From Candidatus Coprenecus stercoravium (GTDB lineage: Bacteria; Bacteroidota; Bacteroidia; Bacteroidales; UBA932), in NCBI GenBank assembly GCA_019116865.1, contig DXAW01000028.1:1-64000 (forward strand): a stretch of 64,000 bases of DNA, in the 5' to 3' direction. The position numbers were made by a program, and so were the translations under genes. This document shows positions 46,151-55,698 of this stretch, piece by piece; the stretch's first letter is position 1; each line of letters opens with the position of its first letter. Under the pieces are notes generated by a model that had not been told where the DNA came from, did not search any database, and saw only the letters and a program-made list of their open reading frames with translations.

Positions 46151-46162
46151 GACCTCACATAC

Positions 46163-47188
46163 ATGCTCAATTTCGAATGTGACTACATGAGAGGAGCCTG
46201 TCCTGAAGTGCTCGACAGACTCGTCAAGACCAATATGGACGAAACCCTGGGCTACGGAGACGACCCCTACTGCAAATCGGCGGCCGGACGCATCAGGGAG
46301 ATATGCGGCTGTCCTGATGCCAGGGTATATTTTCTCGTGGGAGGCACACAGGTCAATGCCACAGCCATATATGCCGTACTGAAGCATTGTCAGGGCGTGA
46401 TATCTCCTGTCACGGGACACATCAATCATCATGAAGCAGGAGCCGTGGAAGCCACCGGGCACAAGGTCATATCCCTGCCCGGGCGCGACGGCAAACTTGA
46501 TGCGACAGAAGTAAGAAACTATCTGAAGGCCTATTGGAATGACGAGAATTACGCCCACATAGTCGAGCCGGGCATGGTGTACATCACCCATCCTACCGAA
46601 CTGGGCACACTGTACAGCCTCAGAGAACTTCAGGATATGGCAGCGGTATGCCGGGAATACCACATCCCTCTATACCTTGACGGAGCCAGGCTGGCATACG
46701 CCATAGCGTCGGACAAGACGGACGTCACACTAAGGGACATCGCCTCGCTGTGCGACATTTTCTACATAGGAGGAACCAAATGCGGAGCCCTCTTCGGAGA
46801 GGCCCTGGTCATTCCGCGCCCGGAACTGACAGGCGATTTGTTCTCCATCATCAAACAAAGAGGCGCGATGCTGGCCAAGGGCCGCCTTCTGGGACTTCAG
46901 TTCGACACTCTGCTGGCTGACGGCCTGTATGAACGGAACGGCCTCAACGCCATCCGGACAGCCGGTCTGCTCGCCAAAGGACTTCAAGCCAAGGGCTACC
47001 GCTTCCTGATACCGCCGCAGACCAACCAGTTGTTCGTCATCATGGGCAATGCCGGGATCGAGCGGCTGCGCAAGAAAGTCTCATTCTCACTGTGGGAGCA
47101 TGTGGATGCAGACCACAGCGCCATACGTCTGGTGACAGACTGGGCTACCTCCGAGGCCGATGTCGAGGCGCTGCTGTCGCTTCTTTAA
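46163..47188 (+). CDS. Low-specificity L-threonine aldolase / beta-eliminating lyase
   Basis: CDYMRGACPEVLDRLVKTNMDETLGYGDDPYC, FLVGGTQVNATAI, HEAGAVEATGHKV and DIFYIGGTKCGALFGEALV. Confidence 0.9.
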   Translation: MLNFECDYMRGACPEVLDRLVKTNMDETLGYGDDPYCKSAAGRIREICGCPDARVYFLVGGTQVNATAIYAVLKHCQGVISPVTGHINHHEAGAVEATGHKVISLPGRDGKLDATEVRNYLKAYWNDENYAHIVEPGMVYITHPTELGTLYSLRELQDMAAVCREYHIPLYLDGARLAYAIASDKTDVTLRDIASLCDIFYIGGTKCGALFGEALVIPRPELTGDLFSIIKQRGAMLAKGRLLGLQFDTLLADGLYERNGLNAIRTAGLLAKGLQAKGYRFLIPPQTNQLFVIMGNAGIERLRKKVSFSLWEHVDADHSAIRLVTDWATSEADVEALLSLL

Positions 47189-48562
47189 TCAACGCCCTCC
47201 CGCCTTCTCGTCCAGCCCCAGCTCAGGATGACGGTCAGACGAGCGGCTCAGCAGCACAGCCGTAACAATCGCACACACTGACATGCCGATAAAGAAATAC
47301 TCGGCAACTACCGGAGACGATGCCCTGTCCATAATATGTCCCACGACTATGGGCACAGTAAAGAGGCCGATATTCTGTACCCAGTAAACCAATGAGAATG
47401 CCGTACCCAGTTTATTCTCCGCAATGATTTTAGGCACCGATGGCCACATGGCCGCGGGAACCAGCGAATAGCCCAGACCGAGGACACCTATGGCAATGAA
47501 GCCGAAGACCGGCAAGCCAGGTGCAAAAGCCACTGTCAGATGCGATAGAAGTATCATACCGGAACCCAGTATCATTATCTTCGTGCCGCGTCCCACCTTG
47601 TCCACGACAGCTCCGAACAGCGGAGCGAAAACCAGGGTGAAGAACGGTATCATGGCCACCATCACCGAGGCCACATTACTGTCTATACCGAATCTGGGCA
47701 TCAGTATGGCCGTGGCGAACTTGCGGAACGACACCACGCAGCAGTAGAAAAATACGCAGAGCAGAGATATGAGCAGGAAATGACGGTTGGTAATCACCTT
47801 TATCACGTCCCTGAAACGAAAACGGTCCTCTTCCTGCACCCCTCCGGCCTGAGCCGCCGGCTCTCCCTTTCTGTCGGCGCCGTAGTCCATCAGCACGAAC
47901 AAGCCCCAAAGAAGCAGGGCGAAGAGCAATAACGTCAGTCCTACCACAGCAGGACGGGACGTCTCCGAGAACGGGATATAACCGTCCAGTTCCACAATAC
48001 GCGGTACAACTATAAGAGCCACGGCAGTGCCCAGACGGGCCAGAGCCAGCTGCAATCCCATGGCGAAAGCGATCTCCTTACCCTTGAACCACTTTGCGAT
48101 AGCCCTGTTGACAGTCACCCCCGCTATCTCGCTGCCCAGGCCGAACATGGCGCACCCGGCGTAGGCCAGCGACAGAGACGGTTTGGCGGACACCCCGGAA
48201 AGCAATGCGTACAAACGGCTGCCGGCAAATCCCTCCGATATGGCATAGGTAATCAGCGCGGCACCGCCTACCATCAAGCCGACGAATATCGAGCCTGTAA
48301 GCCTAACACCCCAGCGGTCAAGCAACATTCCGCAGATTATCAGTCCGCCGAATATGCACAGCAGCGAATAGGCACTGCGGTAAAAGCCGTAATCGGTCAT
48401 CGACCAGCCAAGGGCCACCATCGACGGATCCTCGAACTCCTGGTTGATAGTCGAGAATATGTCATCGAAAAAGTACGATGCGAACATCGGAAGGGCAAGA
48501 CACAAAAGGGCCACCCATCGGATGGCCCCTTTATCTCTAAGCGTCTTAAGCAGTCTGCTCAT
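47189..48562 (-). CDS. MFS transporter (paralogue 2)
   Basis: 12-TM-like hydrophobicity; GWSMTDYGFYRSAYSLLCIFGGLIICGMLLDRWGVRLTG and NRAIAKWFKGKEIAFAMGLQLALARLGTA, closely parallel to the 48572-49948 product. Confidence 0.88.
   Translation of the reverse strand: MSRLLKTLRDKGAIRWVALLCLALPMFASYFFDDIFSTINQEFEDPSMVALGWSMTDYGFYRSAYSLLCIFGGLIICGMLLDRWGVRLTGSIFVGLMVGGAALITYAISEGFAGSRLYALLSGVSAKPSLSLAYAGCAMFGLGSEIAGVTVNRAIAKWFKGKEIAFAMGLQLALARLGTAVALIVVPRIVELDGYIPFSETSRPAVVGLTLLLFALLLWGLFVLMDYGADRKGEPAAQAGGVQEEDRFRFRDVIKVITNRHFLLISLLCVFFYCCVVSFRKFATAILMPRFGIDSNVASVMVAMIPFFTLVFAPLFGAVVDKVGRGTKIMILGSGMILLSHLTVAFAPGLPVFGFIAIGVLGLGYSLVPAAMWPSVPKIIAENKLGTAFSLVYWVQNIGLFTVPIVVGHIMDRASSPVVAEYFFIGMSVCAIVTAVLLSRSSDRHPELGLDEKAGGR
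48504..48532 (-). terminator. Terminator-like hairpin located inside codons 11-20 of the second MFS gene
   Basis: Minus strand: AAAGGGGCCATCC-GAT-GGGTGGCCCTTTT; 13-bp stem including two G-U pairs, 3-nt loop, T-rich 3' side. Confidence 0.55.
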
Positions 48563-48571
48563 AGCCGCAGA

Positions 48572-49948
48572 TTATTCTTCTTTCTTCACCACGTTCGGCA
48601 GCTCCAGACCGTATTTCTTCCTGCGGTCCTCGGCTTTGAGGAGGAAACTCAGGATAAATGCCAGAACACCGAAAGATGAGAATATTATCATAGGCGCAAG
48701 ATATCCTCCTGTCGACTGGAGCACCTTGCCTATCAGCAGAGGCACAAGGCAGAGACCGATGTTCTGCACCCAGAAGATAAGGCAGTATGCGCTGCCGAGT
48801 ATCTTCTCGTCGATAATCTTGGGCACCGAGGGCCACAGTGCGGCCGGCACGAGGGAGAAGCTGACACCGAGTACGGCAATCAGAGTAACTGCCAGCCACT
48901 TATGAGGATATACAGGCAGGATGAATGCAAATGAAAGATGGCATACTATCATGATGATGGCTCCAAGCATCAGCATCGTGGCGCCCTTGCCCTTGCGATC
49001 CAGGAAGATACCGAGCAGAGGCGTGAGGCACATGGCCAGAATGGGGAAGAAACTGAAGAGCTGGGAAGCCGTGGCATTGTCAACTCCGAGGGTCACCTCC
49101 AGATAGTTCGGTGCATATCTCTGGAAGGGGAATATGGCTGAATAATAAAGTACGCAGAGCAGGGCTACCAGCCAGAACATTTTGCTTGAGAATATCTTAC
49201 CGAGATCCCTGAGATGGAACTCGTCCTCAGGGGATTTCTCCTCAGTGGCCATGCCGGCCGCCACGAGCTGCCTGTCGAACTTGGTATCCATCACCGAGAA
49301 TACTATGTAGTTGATGAGTCCTATCAGAAGCAGCACCGTACAGAAACCGACGGGAGCCACCACAGAATGGTCGAACTTATTGGAGATGATAGGAGCCAGC
49401 CACATGACGGCGAACACACCGAGACGGGCGATAGCCATCTCAAGACCCATTGCCAGAGCCATTTCCTTGCCTTTAAACCACTTGGCAATGGACTTGGACA
49501 CTGTGGTACCGGCCATCTCGCAGCCGCAGCCGAAGACCATGAAACCGAGGGAAGCCATCTTGGCGCTGCCGGGCATTGCAGTCCACCAGCTGTCCAGCCA
49601 GGCGCACATGCCGGTGGTCTGGAACCATTCGCTTATACCTACGAACTTAATGCTTGCTCCGATTACCATAAGTGAGGCGGAGAGCACTCCGGTGAAACGG
49701 ATGCCCATCTTGTCCAGGATAATACCGGCCAGAATCAGGAAGCCGCACACATTGAGGATATACTCCGATGCCGCATAAGTTCCGAACGCTCCGCTGTCCC
49801 AGCCTCTGGCCGACTCCACCAGCGACTTCAGGGGAGACATCACGTCCACGAACATATATGCGAAAAACATCATCAGCGCGATGAGAATCAACGCGGCCCA
49901 ACGCGCCACTACGCTGTCGTTGAGCATCTTTGCTACTTTTTGTTGCAT
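48572..49948 (-). CDS. MFS transporter (paralogue 1)
   Basis: KMGIRFTGVLSASLMVIGASI, SKSIAKWFKGKEMALAMGLEMAIARLGVFAVMW and FSLVPAALWPSVPKIIDEKILGSAYCLIFWVQNIGL. Confidence 0.88.
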   Translation of the reverse strand: MQQKVAKMLNDSVVARWAALILIALMMFFAYMFVDVMSPLKSLVESARGWDSGAFGTYAASEYILNVCGFLILAGIILDKMGIRFTGVLSASLMVIGASIKFVGISEWFQTTGMCAWLDSWWTAMPGSAKMASLGFMVFGCGCEMAGTTVSKSIAKWFKGKEMALAMGLEMAIARLGVFAVMWLAPIISNKFDHSVVAPVGFCTVLLLIGLINYIVFSVMDTKFDRQLVAAGMATEEKSPEDEFHLRDLGKIFSSKMFWLVALLCVLYYSAIFPFQRYAPNYLEVTLGVDNATASQLFSFFPILAMCLTPLLGIFLDRKGKGATMLMLGAIIMIVCHLSFAFILPVYPHKWLAVTLIAVLGVSFSLVPAALWPSVPKIIDEKILGSAYCLIFWVQNIGLCLVPLLIGKVLQSTGGYLAPMIIFSSFGVLAFILSFLLKAEDRRKKYGLELPNVVKKEE

Positions 49949-50055
49949 TTGATTTCAGGTATTAGGATTAATCAGGATTCAAAAGTACCGTTTTTTGGCT
50001 GAAATGGCAAAAAATAATGCTATCTTAGCAGTCCGAATTTTAATTAATCCTTATT

Positions 50056-50547
50056 ATGTCATTGAACAAAGTCCTACTTATAGGAAATGCGGGAAGAGAT
50101 CCCGAGGTTAGACATCTGGAAAGCGGGGCGATGACCGCCACTTTTTCCCTGGCCACCACCGAGCGTTACAGGGACCGCAGCACCGGAGAACCGAGAGAGC
50201 AGACAGAGTGGCACAACATCGTATGCTGGAGAAATCTGGCTGAGATAGCGGAGAAATACGTCAGGAAAGGCACACAGCTTTTCATCGAGGGACGCATACG
50301 GACCCGCTCCTACAACGACAAGGACGGCAACACAAAATATGTCACCGAGATCGTGGCGGACAACTTCCAGCTTCTCGGACGCAAGTCGGACAACCCCGCC
50401 ACCCCGGTGCAGTCAGGAAGACCCGCCCAGGCTCCATCCTATCAGCAGAGCTATAACACGCCTCAGTATTCAGCTCCGGCACAGCCTGCCCAAACAGCTC
50501 CCGCCGATGTCCAGAACGATGAGATAGGAGACGACCTTCCGTTTTAA
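50056..50547 (+). CDS. ssb: Single-stranded DNA-binding protein
   Basis: MSLNKVLLIGNAGRDPEVRHLESGAMTATFSLATTERY...TEWHNIVCWRNLAEIAEKYVRKGTQLFIEGRIRTRSY, acidic tail DEIGDDLPF. Confidence 0.97.
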   Translation: MSLNKVLLIGNAGRDPEVRHLESGAMTATFSLATTERYRDRSTGEPREQTEWHNIVCWRNLAEIAEKYVRKGTQLFIEGRIRTRSYNDKDGNTKYVTEIVADNFQLLGRKSDNPATPVQSGRPAQAPSYQQSYNTPQYSAPAQPAQTAPADVQNDEIGDDLPF

Positions 50548-50570
50548 TTTTTCCATACGCATTCGCAGAT

Positions 50571-51851
50571 ATGAAAAACAATAAAGCAAAAGTAGACGTA
50601 GTCCTCGGCCTCCAGTGGGGCGACGAGGGTAAAGGCAAGATTGTAGATGTTCTTGCCGACAGATACAATATCATAGCAAGATTCCAGGGCGGTCCCAACG
50701 CAGGTCACTCGATACAGTACGGAGACAAGAGCTTCGTGCTCCATTCGGTACCCTCCGGAATATTCAGGGAAGGGACAGACAACATCATAGGCAACGGAGT
50801 GGTTCTGGACCCCATTATTTTCCAGAAAGAATGCACGGACCTTGAGAAGACCGGAGTCCCTGTGAGGAACCGCATACGCATATCCAAGAAAGCCCATCTG
50901 ATCACTCCCACCCACAGGATTATAGACGCTGCGTCGGAAGCTGCCAAAGGCAAGTCCAAGATCGGCTCCACACTCAAGGGCATAGGACCGGCCTACATGG
51001 ACAAGACAGGCCGCAACGGCTTGAGAGTAGGCGACATCCTGGCTCCCGACTTCCAGACCAGATTTGACAATCTTAAAAAGAAGCACATCGCTTTTCTCAA
51101 ACAGTTTGACTACACCTACGATCCCGACATGGACGTGGAGAAATGGATGTCGGCCGTCGAATATCTGAAGACATTCGACCTGGTGGACGGAGAATACTAT
51201 ATCAACTCCAGACTTGACGCCGGAGCCAGCGTACTGGCCGAAGGTGCCCAGGGTTCTATGCTGGATGTGGATTTCGGCTCCTACCCTTTCGTAACTTCCT
51301 CCACCACCATCTGCTCCGGCGCATGCCTCGGCTTAGGCGTCGCCCCCGGTTCCATAGGCAGCGTATACGGCATCTTCAAGGCCTACTGCACCCGAGTCGG
51401 CAGCGGTCCATTCCCCACCGAGCTGTTTGACGCCACCGGCGAGGAGCTGCGCACCAAGGGGCATGAGTTCGGCGCCACCACCGGACGCTCCCGTCGTACG
51501 GGATGGCTGGACATGGTAGCTCTCAAGTACGCCGTGATGCTCAACGGTGTGACTGAGCTGATCATGATGAAAGCCGACGTCATGGACACATTCGACACGA
51601 TAAAAATAGCCACCGGCTACATCGTGGACGGACAGAGGCAGGACAGCGTACCCTATGACACTTATGCGGAGATAACCCCTGTATACAAGGAGTTCAAGGG
51701 ATGGAAAGCCGACCTTTCAAAGATAAGGGACGAGAAAGACCTGCCTGCTGAATTCAAAGAATACATATCATTTATAGAACAAGAGACCGGCGTTCCTGTT
51801 ACCGTCATCTCGCTCGGCCCGGACCGCGCAGAGACTATTTTCAGGAAATAA
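50571..51851 (+). CDS. purA: Adenylosuccinate synthetase
   Basis: VVLGLQWGDEGKGKIVDVLADRYNIIARFQGGPNAGHSI, IGSTLKGIGPAYMDKTGRNGLRVGDI and GATTGRSRRTGWLDMVALKYA. Confidence 0.98.
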   Translation: MKNNKAKVDVVLGLQWGDEGKGKIVDVLADRYNIIARFQGGPNAGHSIQYGDKSFVLHSVPSGIFREGTDNIIGNGVVLDPIIFQKECTDLEKTGVPVRNRIRISKKAHLITPTHRIIDAASEAAKGKSKIGSTLKGIGPAYMDKTGRNGLRVGDILAPDFQTRFDNLKKKHIAFLKQFDYTYDPDMDVEKWMSAVEYLKTFDLVDGEYYINSRLDAGASVLAEGAQGSMLDVDFGSYPFVTSSTTICSGACLGLGVAPGSIGSVYGIFKAYCTRVGSGPFPTELFDATGEELRTKGHEFGATTGRSRRTGWLDMVALKYAVMLNGVTELIMMKADVMDTFDTIKIATGYIVDGQRQDSVPYDTYAEITPVYKEFKGWKADLSKIRDEKDLPAEFKEYISFIEQETGVPVTVISLGPDRAETIFRK

Positions 51852-51855
51852 ACGC

Positions 51856-53715
51856 ATGTCACTTCTAGAACAAGTCAACAGCCCCGAGGATATTCGGGGC
51901 TTCTCTGTCAAACAGCTGGAGACACTGTGCGGCGAGATACGCCGGTACATGATAGACTGCTGTGCCAAAAACCCGGGGCATCTGGGCGCAAGTCTCGGCG
52001 CAGTGGAGCTGGCCGTAGCCCTGCACTATGTCTACAACACCCCAGTGGACAAAATCGTCTGGGACGTAGGTCACCAGGCATACGCCCATAAAATAATCAC
52101 CGGACGCAGGGAGGCCTTCAAGACCAACCGTACATACAAAGGCATCAGCGGCTTTCCCAAGATGTCCGAAAGCATATTCGACACATTCGGCGTCGGACAT
52201 TCCTCGACATCCGTATCCGCCGCCCTGGGCATGGCCGTTGCGTCAAAACTATCCGGCATCGATGAGAAAATCGTAGCCGTAATCGGAGACGGCGCCCTGA
52301 CCGGAGGCATGGCCTTCGAGGGCCTTAACAACGCCGGCTCGATGAAGACAGACATTCTCGTCATTCTCAACGACAACCACATCTCCATAGACGAGGGCAT
52401 GGGAGCCATGCACAACTACCTGCTCAAAATCTCCACTTCCGAGACATACAACAGGATAAAGAACCACGTCTGGGACATCATCGGCTCAGCCCGCCTGCGC
52501 AGGGGAGTACAGAAATTCATGTTCAGCACGAAAATGGCGGTACTCAAGAGCGGATCGCTGTTCGAGTCCATGGGATTCCGCTATTTCGGAGCCATAGACG
52601 GCAACGACATAGGCCAGCTCACCACCACCCTTGCGTCTCTTAGGAACATCAAAGGGCCCAAGCTGCTGCACGTCATCACCAAGAAGGGCAAAGGATACAA
52701 ACCGGCCGAGGAGAATCAGACAGTGTGGCACGCACCGGGAACATTCGACCCGGTAACAGGAAAGCGCAGCATAAGTGCCGGAACAAGCGCCGCCAAATAC
52801 CAGGACGTTTTCGGCGAGACTCTTCTGGAACTGGCCAGGGCCGACAAGAAAATCGTGGCAGTGACTCCCGCCATGGCGTCCGGATGCGGCATGAACATCA
52901 TGATGAGAGAGATTCCGGAAAGGACTTTCGATGTCGGCATCGCCGAGCAGCACGCCGTAACATTCTCGGCCGGCATGGCCGCTTCCGGCCTGCTACCGTT
53001 CTGCAACATATACTCGTCATTCATGCAGCGCGCCTACGACAGCGTCATACACGACGTAGCCCTGCAGAACCTGAAAGTCGTTTTCTGTCTCGACAGAGCC
53101 GGACTGGTCGGAGAAGACGGAGCCACACACCACGGAGTATTCGACATGGCCGCATTCAGGCCGGTTCCCAATCTTATCATCGCCTCTCCCCTCAATGAAC
53201 TGGAGCTGCGCAACATTATGTATACAGCATCCCTCCCGGACATACACGCACCTATTATAATAAGGTATCCGCGCGGAACCGGCGAAGGCGTCGACTGGAG
53301 AGACAAGGAGTTCGTTCCCGTCCCGATAGGAAAAGGACAGCTTCTTCACAACGGCTCCGGTACGGCCGTGCTTACCATAGGTCCCGTCGGCAATATAGCC
53401 GCCGAAGCCGTACGTATTGCAGAAGAGCGCGGCTTCTCCGTCCTGCACTACGACATGAGGTTCCTCAAACCTGTAGACACGGATATTCTGAAAGACGTGT
53501 GTGCGAATGCTAACAGGATCATCACCGTAGAGGACGCCTCTGTAATAGGAGGGCTGCACGACGCCGTATGCTCCTACGTGGCAGAACACGCACCGGGACT
53601 GCCTGTCATCGGGCTCGGCGTGCCGGACAGATTCGTCGAACAGGGCACTGTAAAGCAGCTGAGACATGAGTGCGGCTTCGACACAGAAGATATTCTTAAC
53701 GCAATTATTGAATAA
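51856..53715 (+). CDS. dxs: 1-deoxy-D-xylulose-5-phosphate synthase
   Basis: GHLGASLGAVELAVALHYVYNTPVDKIVWDVGHQAYAHKIITGR, GDGALTGGMAFEGLNNAG and FDVGIAEQHAVTFSAGMAASGLLPFCNIYSSFMQRAYDSVIHDVALQNL. Confidence 0.97.
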   Translation: MSLLEQVNSPEDIRGFSVKQLETLCGEIRRYMIDCCAKNPGHLGASLGAVELAVALHYVYNTPVDKIVWDVGHQAYAHKIITGRREAFKTNRTYKGISGFPKMSESIFDTFGVGHSSTSVSAALGMAVASKLSGIDEKIVAVIGDGALTGGMAFEGLNNAGSMKTDILVILNDNHISIDEGMGAMHNYLLKISTSETYNRIKNHVWDIIGSARLRRGVQKFMFSTKMAVLKSGSLFESMGFRYFGAIDGNDIGQLTTTLASLRNIKGPKLLHVITKKGKGYKPAEENQTVWHAPGTFDPVTGKRSISAGTSAAKYQDVFGETLLELARADKKIVAVTPAMASGCGMNIMMREIPERTFDVGIAEQHAVTFSAGMAASGLLPFCNIYSSFMQRAYDSVIHDVALQNLKVVFCLDRAGLVGEDGATHHGVFDMAAFRPVPNLIIASPLNELELRNIMYTASLPDIHAPIIIRYPRGTGEGVDWRDKEFVPVPIGKGQLLHNGSGTAVLTIGPVGNIAAEAVRIAEERGFSVLHYDMRFLKPVDTDILKDVCANANRIITVEDASVIGGLHDAVCSYVAEHAPGLPVIGLGVPDRFVEQGTVKQLRHECGFDTEDILNAIIE

Positions 53716-53728
53716 TTTTCTAAATTCT

Positions 53729-53759
53729 TTTGTATTTTTTAAGAAAAGATATATCTTTG
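53729..53759 (+). promoter_or_regulatory. Bacteroidetes-type promoter of the tRNA/tuf cluster (TTTG-N19-TATCTTTG)
   Basis: TTTG at 53729-53732, 19-nt spacer, TATCTTTG at 53752-53759, about 20 nt upstream of the first tRNA. Confidence 0.7.
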
Positions 53760-53779
53760 CAGTCCCAAAAATAAGCGTT

Positions 53780-53853
53780 GCCGATATAGCTCAGTTGGCC
53801 AGAGCAGCTGATTTGTAATCAGCGGGTCGTGGGTTCGAATCCCTCTATCGGCT
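53780..53853 (+). tRNA. tRNA-Thr (anticodon TGT)
   Basis: Acceptor gccgata/tatcggc; anticodon arm gctga-tttgtaa-tcagc; T-arm gtgggttcgaatccctc; CCA not encoded. Confidence 0.95.
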
Positions 53854-53886
53854 CAAGTCCTTTGAAATAAGTATTTTACAAAATAC

Positions 53887-53969
53887 GGGGAGATACCAAA
53901 GTGGCCAACTGGGGCAGACTGTAAATCTGCTGGCGCACGCCTTCGGAGGTTCGAATCCTTCTCTCCCCA
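53887..53969 (+). tRNA. tRNA-Tyr (anticodon GTA)
   Basis: Acceptor ggggaga/tctcccc; anticodon arm gcaga-ctgtaaa-tctgc; long variable arm (class II). Confidence 0.95.
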
Positions 53970-54018
53970 CACATATACGAAGAGGCATCCGCAGAAGATG
54001 CCCTGAATGAACGAGAGG

Positions 54019-54137
54019 TTTTTCGTTTTGAAGGGGGAGATTCAAGGAACGTGAGGAGAGAGCACCGGAGTTTACTTGTGTAAATGAGGATGCGAGCGAC
54101 AAGCGGTGACGCAGAAGATGCCCTTCAAAACGAAAAA
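54019..54137. repeat. Structured spacer element, copy A: 119 bp bounded by a perfect 17-bp inverted repeat
   Basis: tttttcgttttgaaggg (54019-54035) / cccttcaaaacgaaaaa (54121-54137); core gattcaaggaacgtgaggagagagcaccggagtttacttgtgtaaatgaggatgcgagcgac...gacgcagaagatgcc shared with copy B. Confidence 0.85.
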
Positions 54138-54138
54138 G

Positions 54139-54211
54139 GCGGAAGTAGCTCAGTTGGTAGAGCATCAGCCTTCCAAGCTGAGGGTCGCGGGTTCGAACCT
54201 CGTCTTCCGCT
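54139..54211 (+). tRNA. tRNA-Gly (anticodon TCC)
   Basis: Acceptor gcggaag/cttccgc; anticodon arm tcagc-cttccaa-gctga; T-arm gcgggttcgaacctcgt. Confidence 0.95.
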
Positions 54212-54217
54212 CTTAAA

Positions 54218-54289
54218 GCCAGTGTAGCTCAGGGGTAGAGCGCTTCCTTGGTAAGGAAGAGGTCATGAGTTCAAATCTCATCACCGGCT
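54218..54289 (+). tRNA. tRNA-Thr (anticodon GGT)
   Basis: Acceptor gccagtg/caccggc (one A-C mismatch at pair 4-69); anticodon arm cttcc-ttggtaa-ggaag; T-arm atgagttcaaatctcat. Confidence 0.92.
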
Positions 54290-54324
54290 CAATTTATTAT
54301 ATACATTAAATTAAATCTCACATT

Positions 54325-55512
<1,188 letters not shown>

Positions 55513-55538
55513 TTATCCCCTAACAGGGAAATAATAAA

Positions 55539-55566
55539 TAAAGGGGGTCTACTCGGCCCCCTTTTT
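55539..55566 (+). terminator. Terminator-like hairpin downstream of tuf
   Basis: aaaggggg...cccccttttt hairpin followed by T residues. Confidence 0.75.
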
Positions 55567-55622
55567 AAAGTAACCGAGTAGAAAGGGCCACAGACGGCAC
55601 AGAATCTGATCGAACCTCTGAC

Positions 55623-55671
55623 TTTTTTAGGGCTTAGGGCCGGCAGATTCAAGGAGCGCGAGGAGCGAGCA
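55623..55671. repeat. Structured spacer element, copy C (5' half only)
   Basis: ttttttagggcttagggccggcagattcaaggagcgcgaggagcgagcacc; same order and spacing as the 5' half of copy B, then diverges (aaaggaactgacg...). Confidence 0.75.
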
Positions 55672-55698
55672 CCAAAGGAACTGACGTACCTTAGACCT

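Noticed and set aside
51880-51901. 8-bp inverted repeat agccccga/tcggggct in the first codons of dxs
   Set aside because: Short stem with no U-tract. It could be an accidental codon pattern, so it was not reported as a terminator or attenuator.
53845-54165. Minus-strand 106-aa ORF (MLYQLSYFRLFRFEGH...VGREGFEPPKACASRFTVCPSWPL...)
   Set aside because: It is antisense to tRNA-Tyr and the copy A element. The GREGFEPPKACASRFTVC string is a familiar spurious translation of tRNA antisense sequence.
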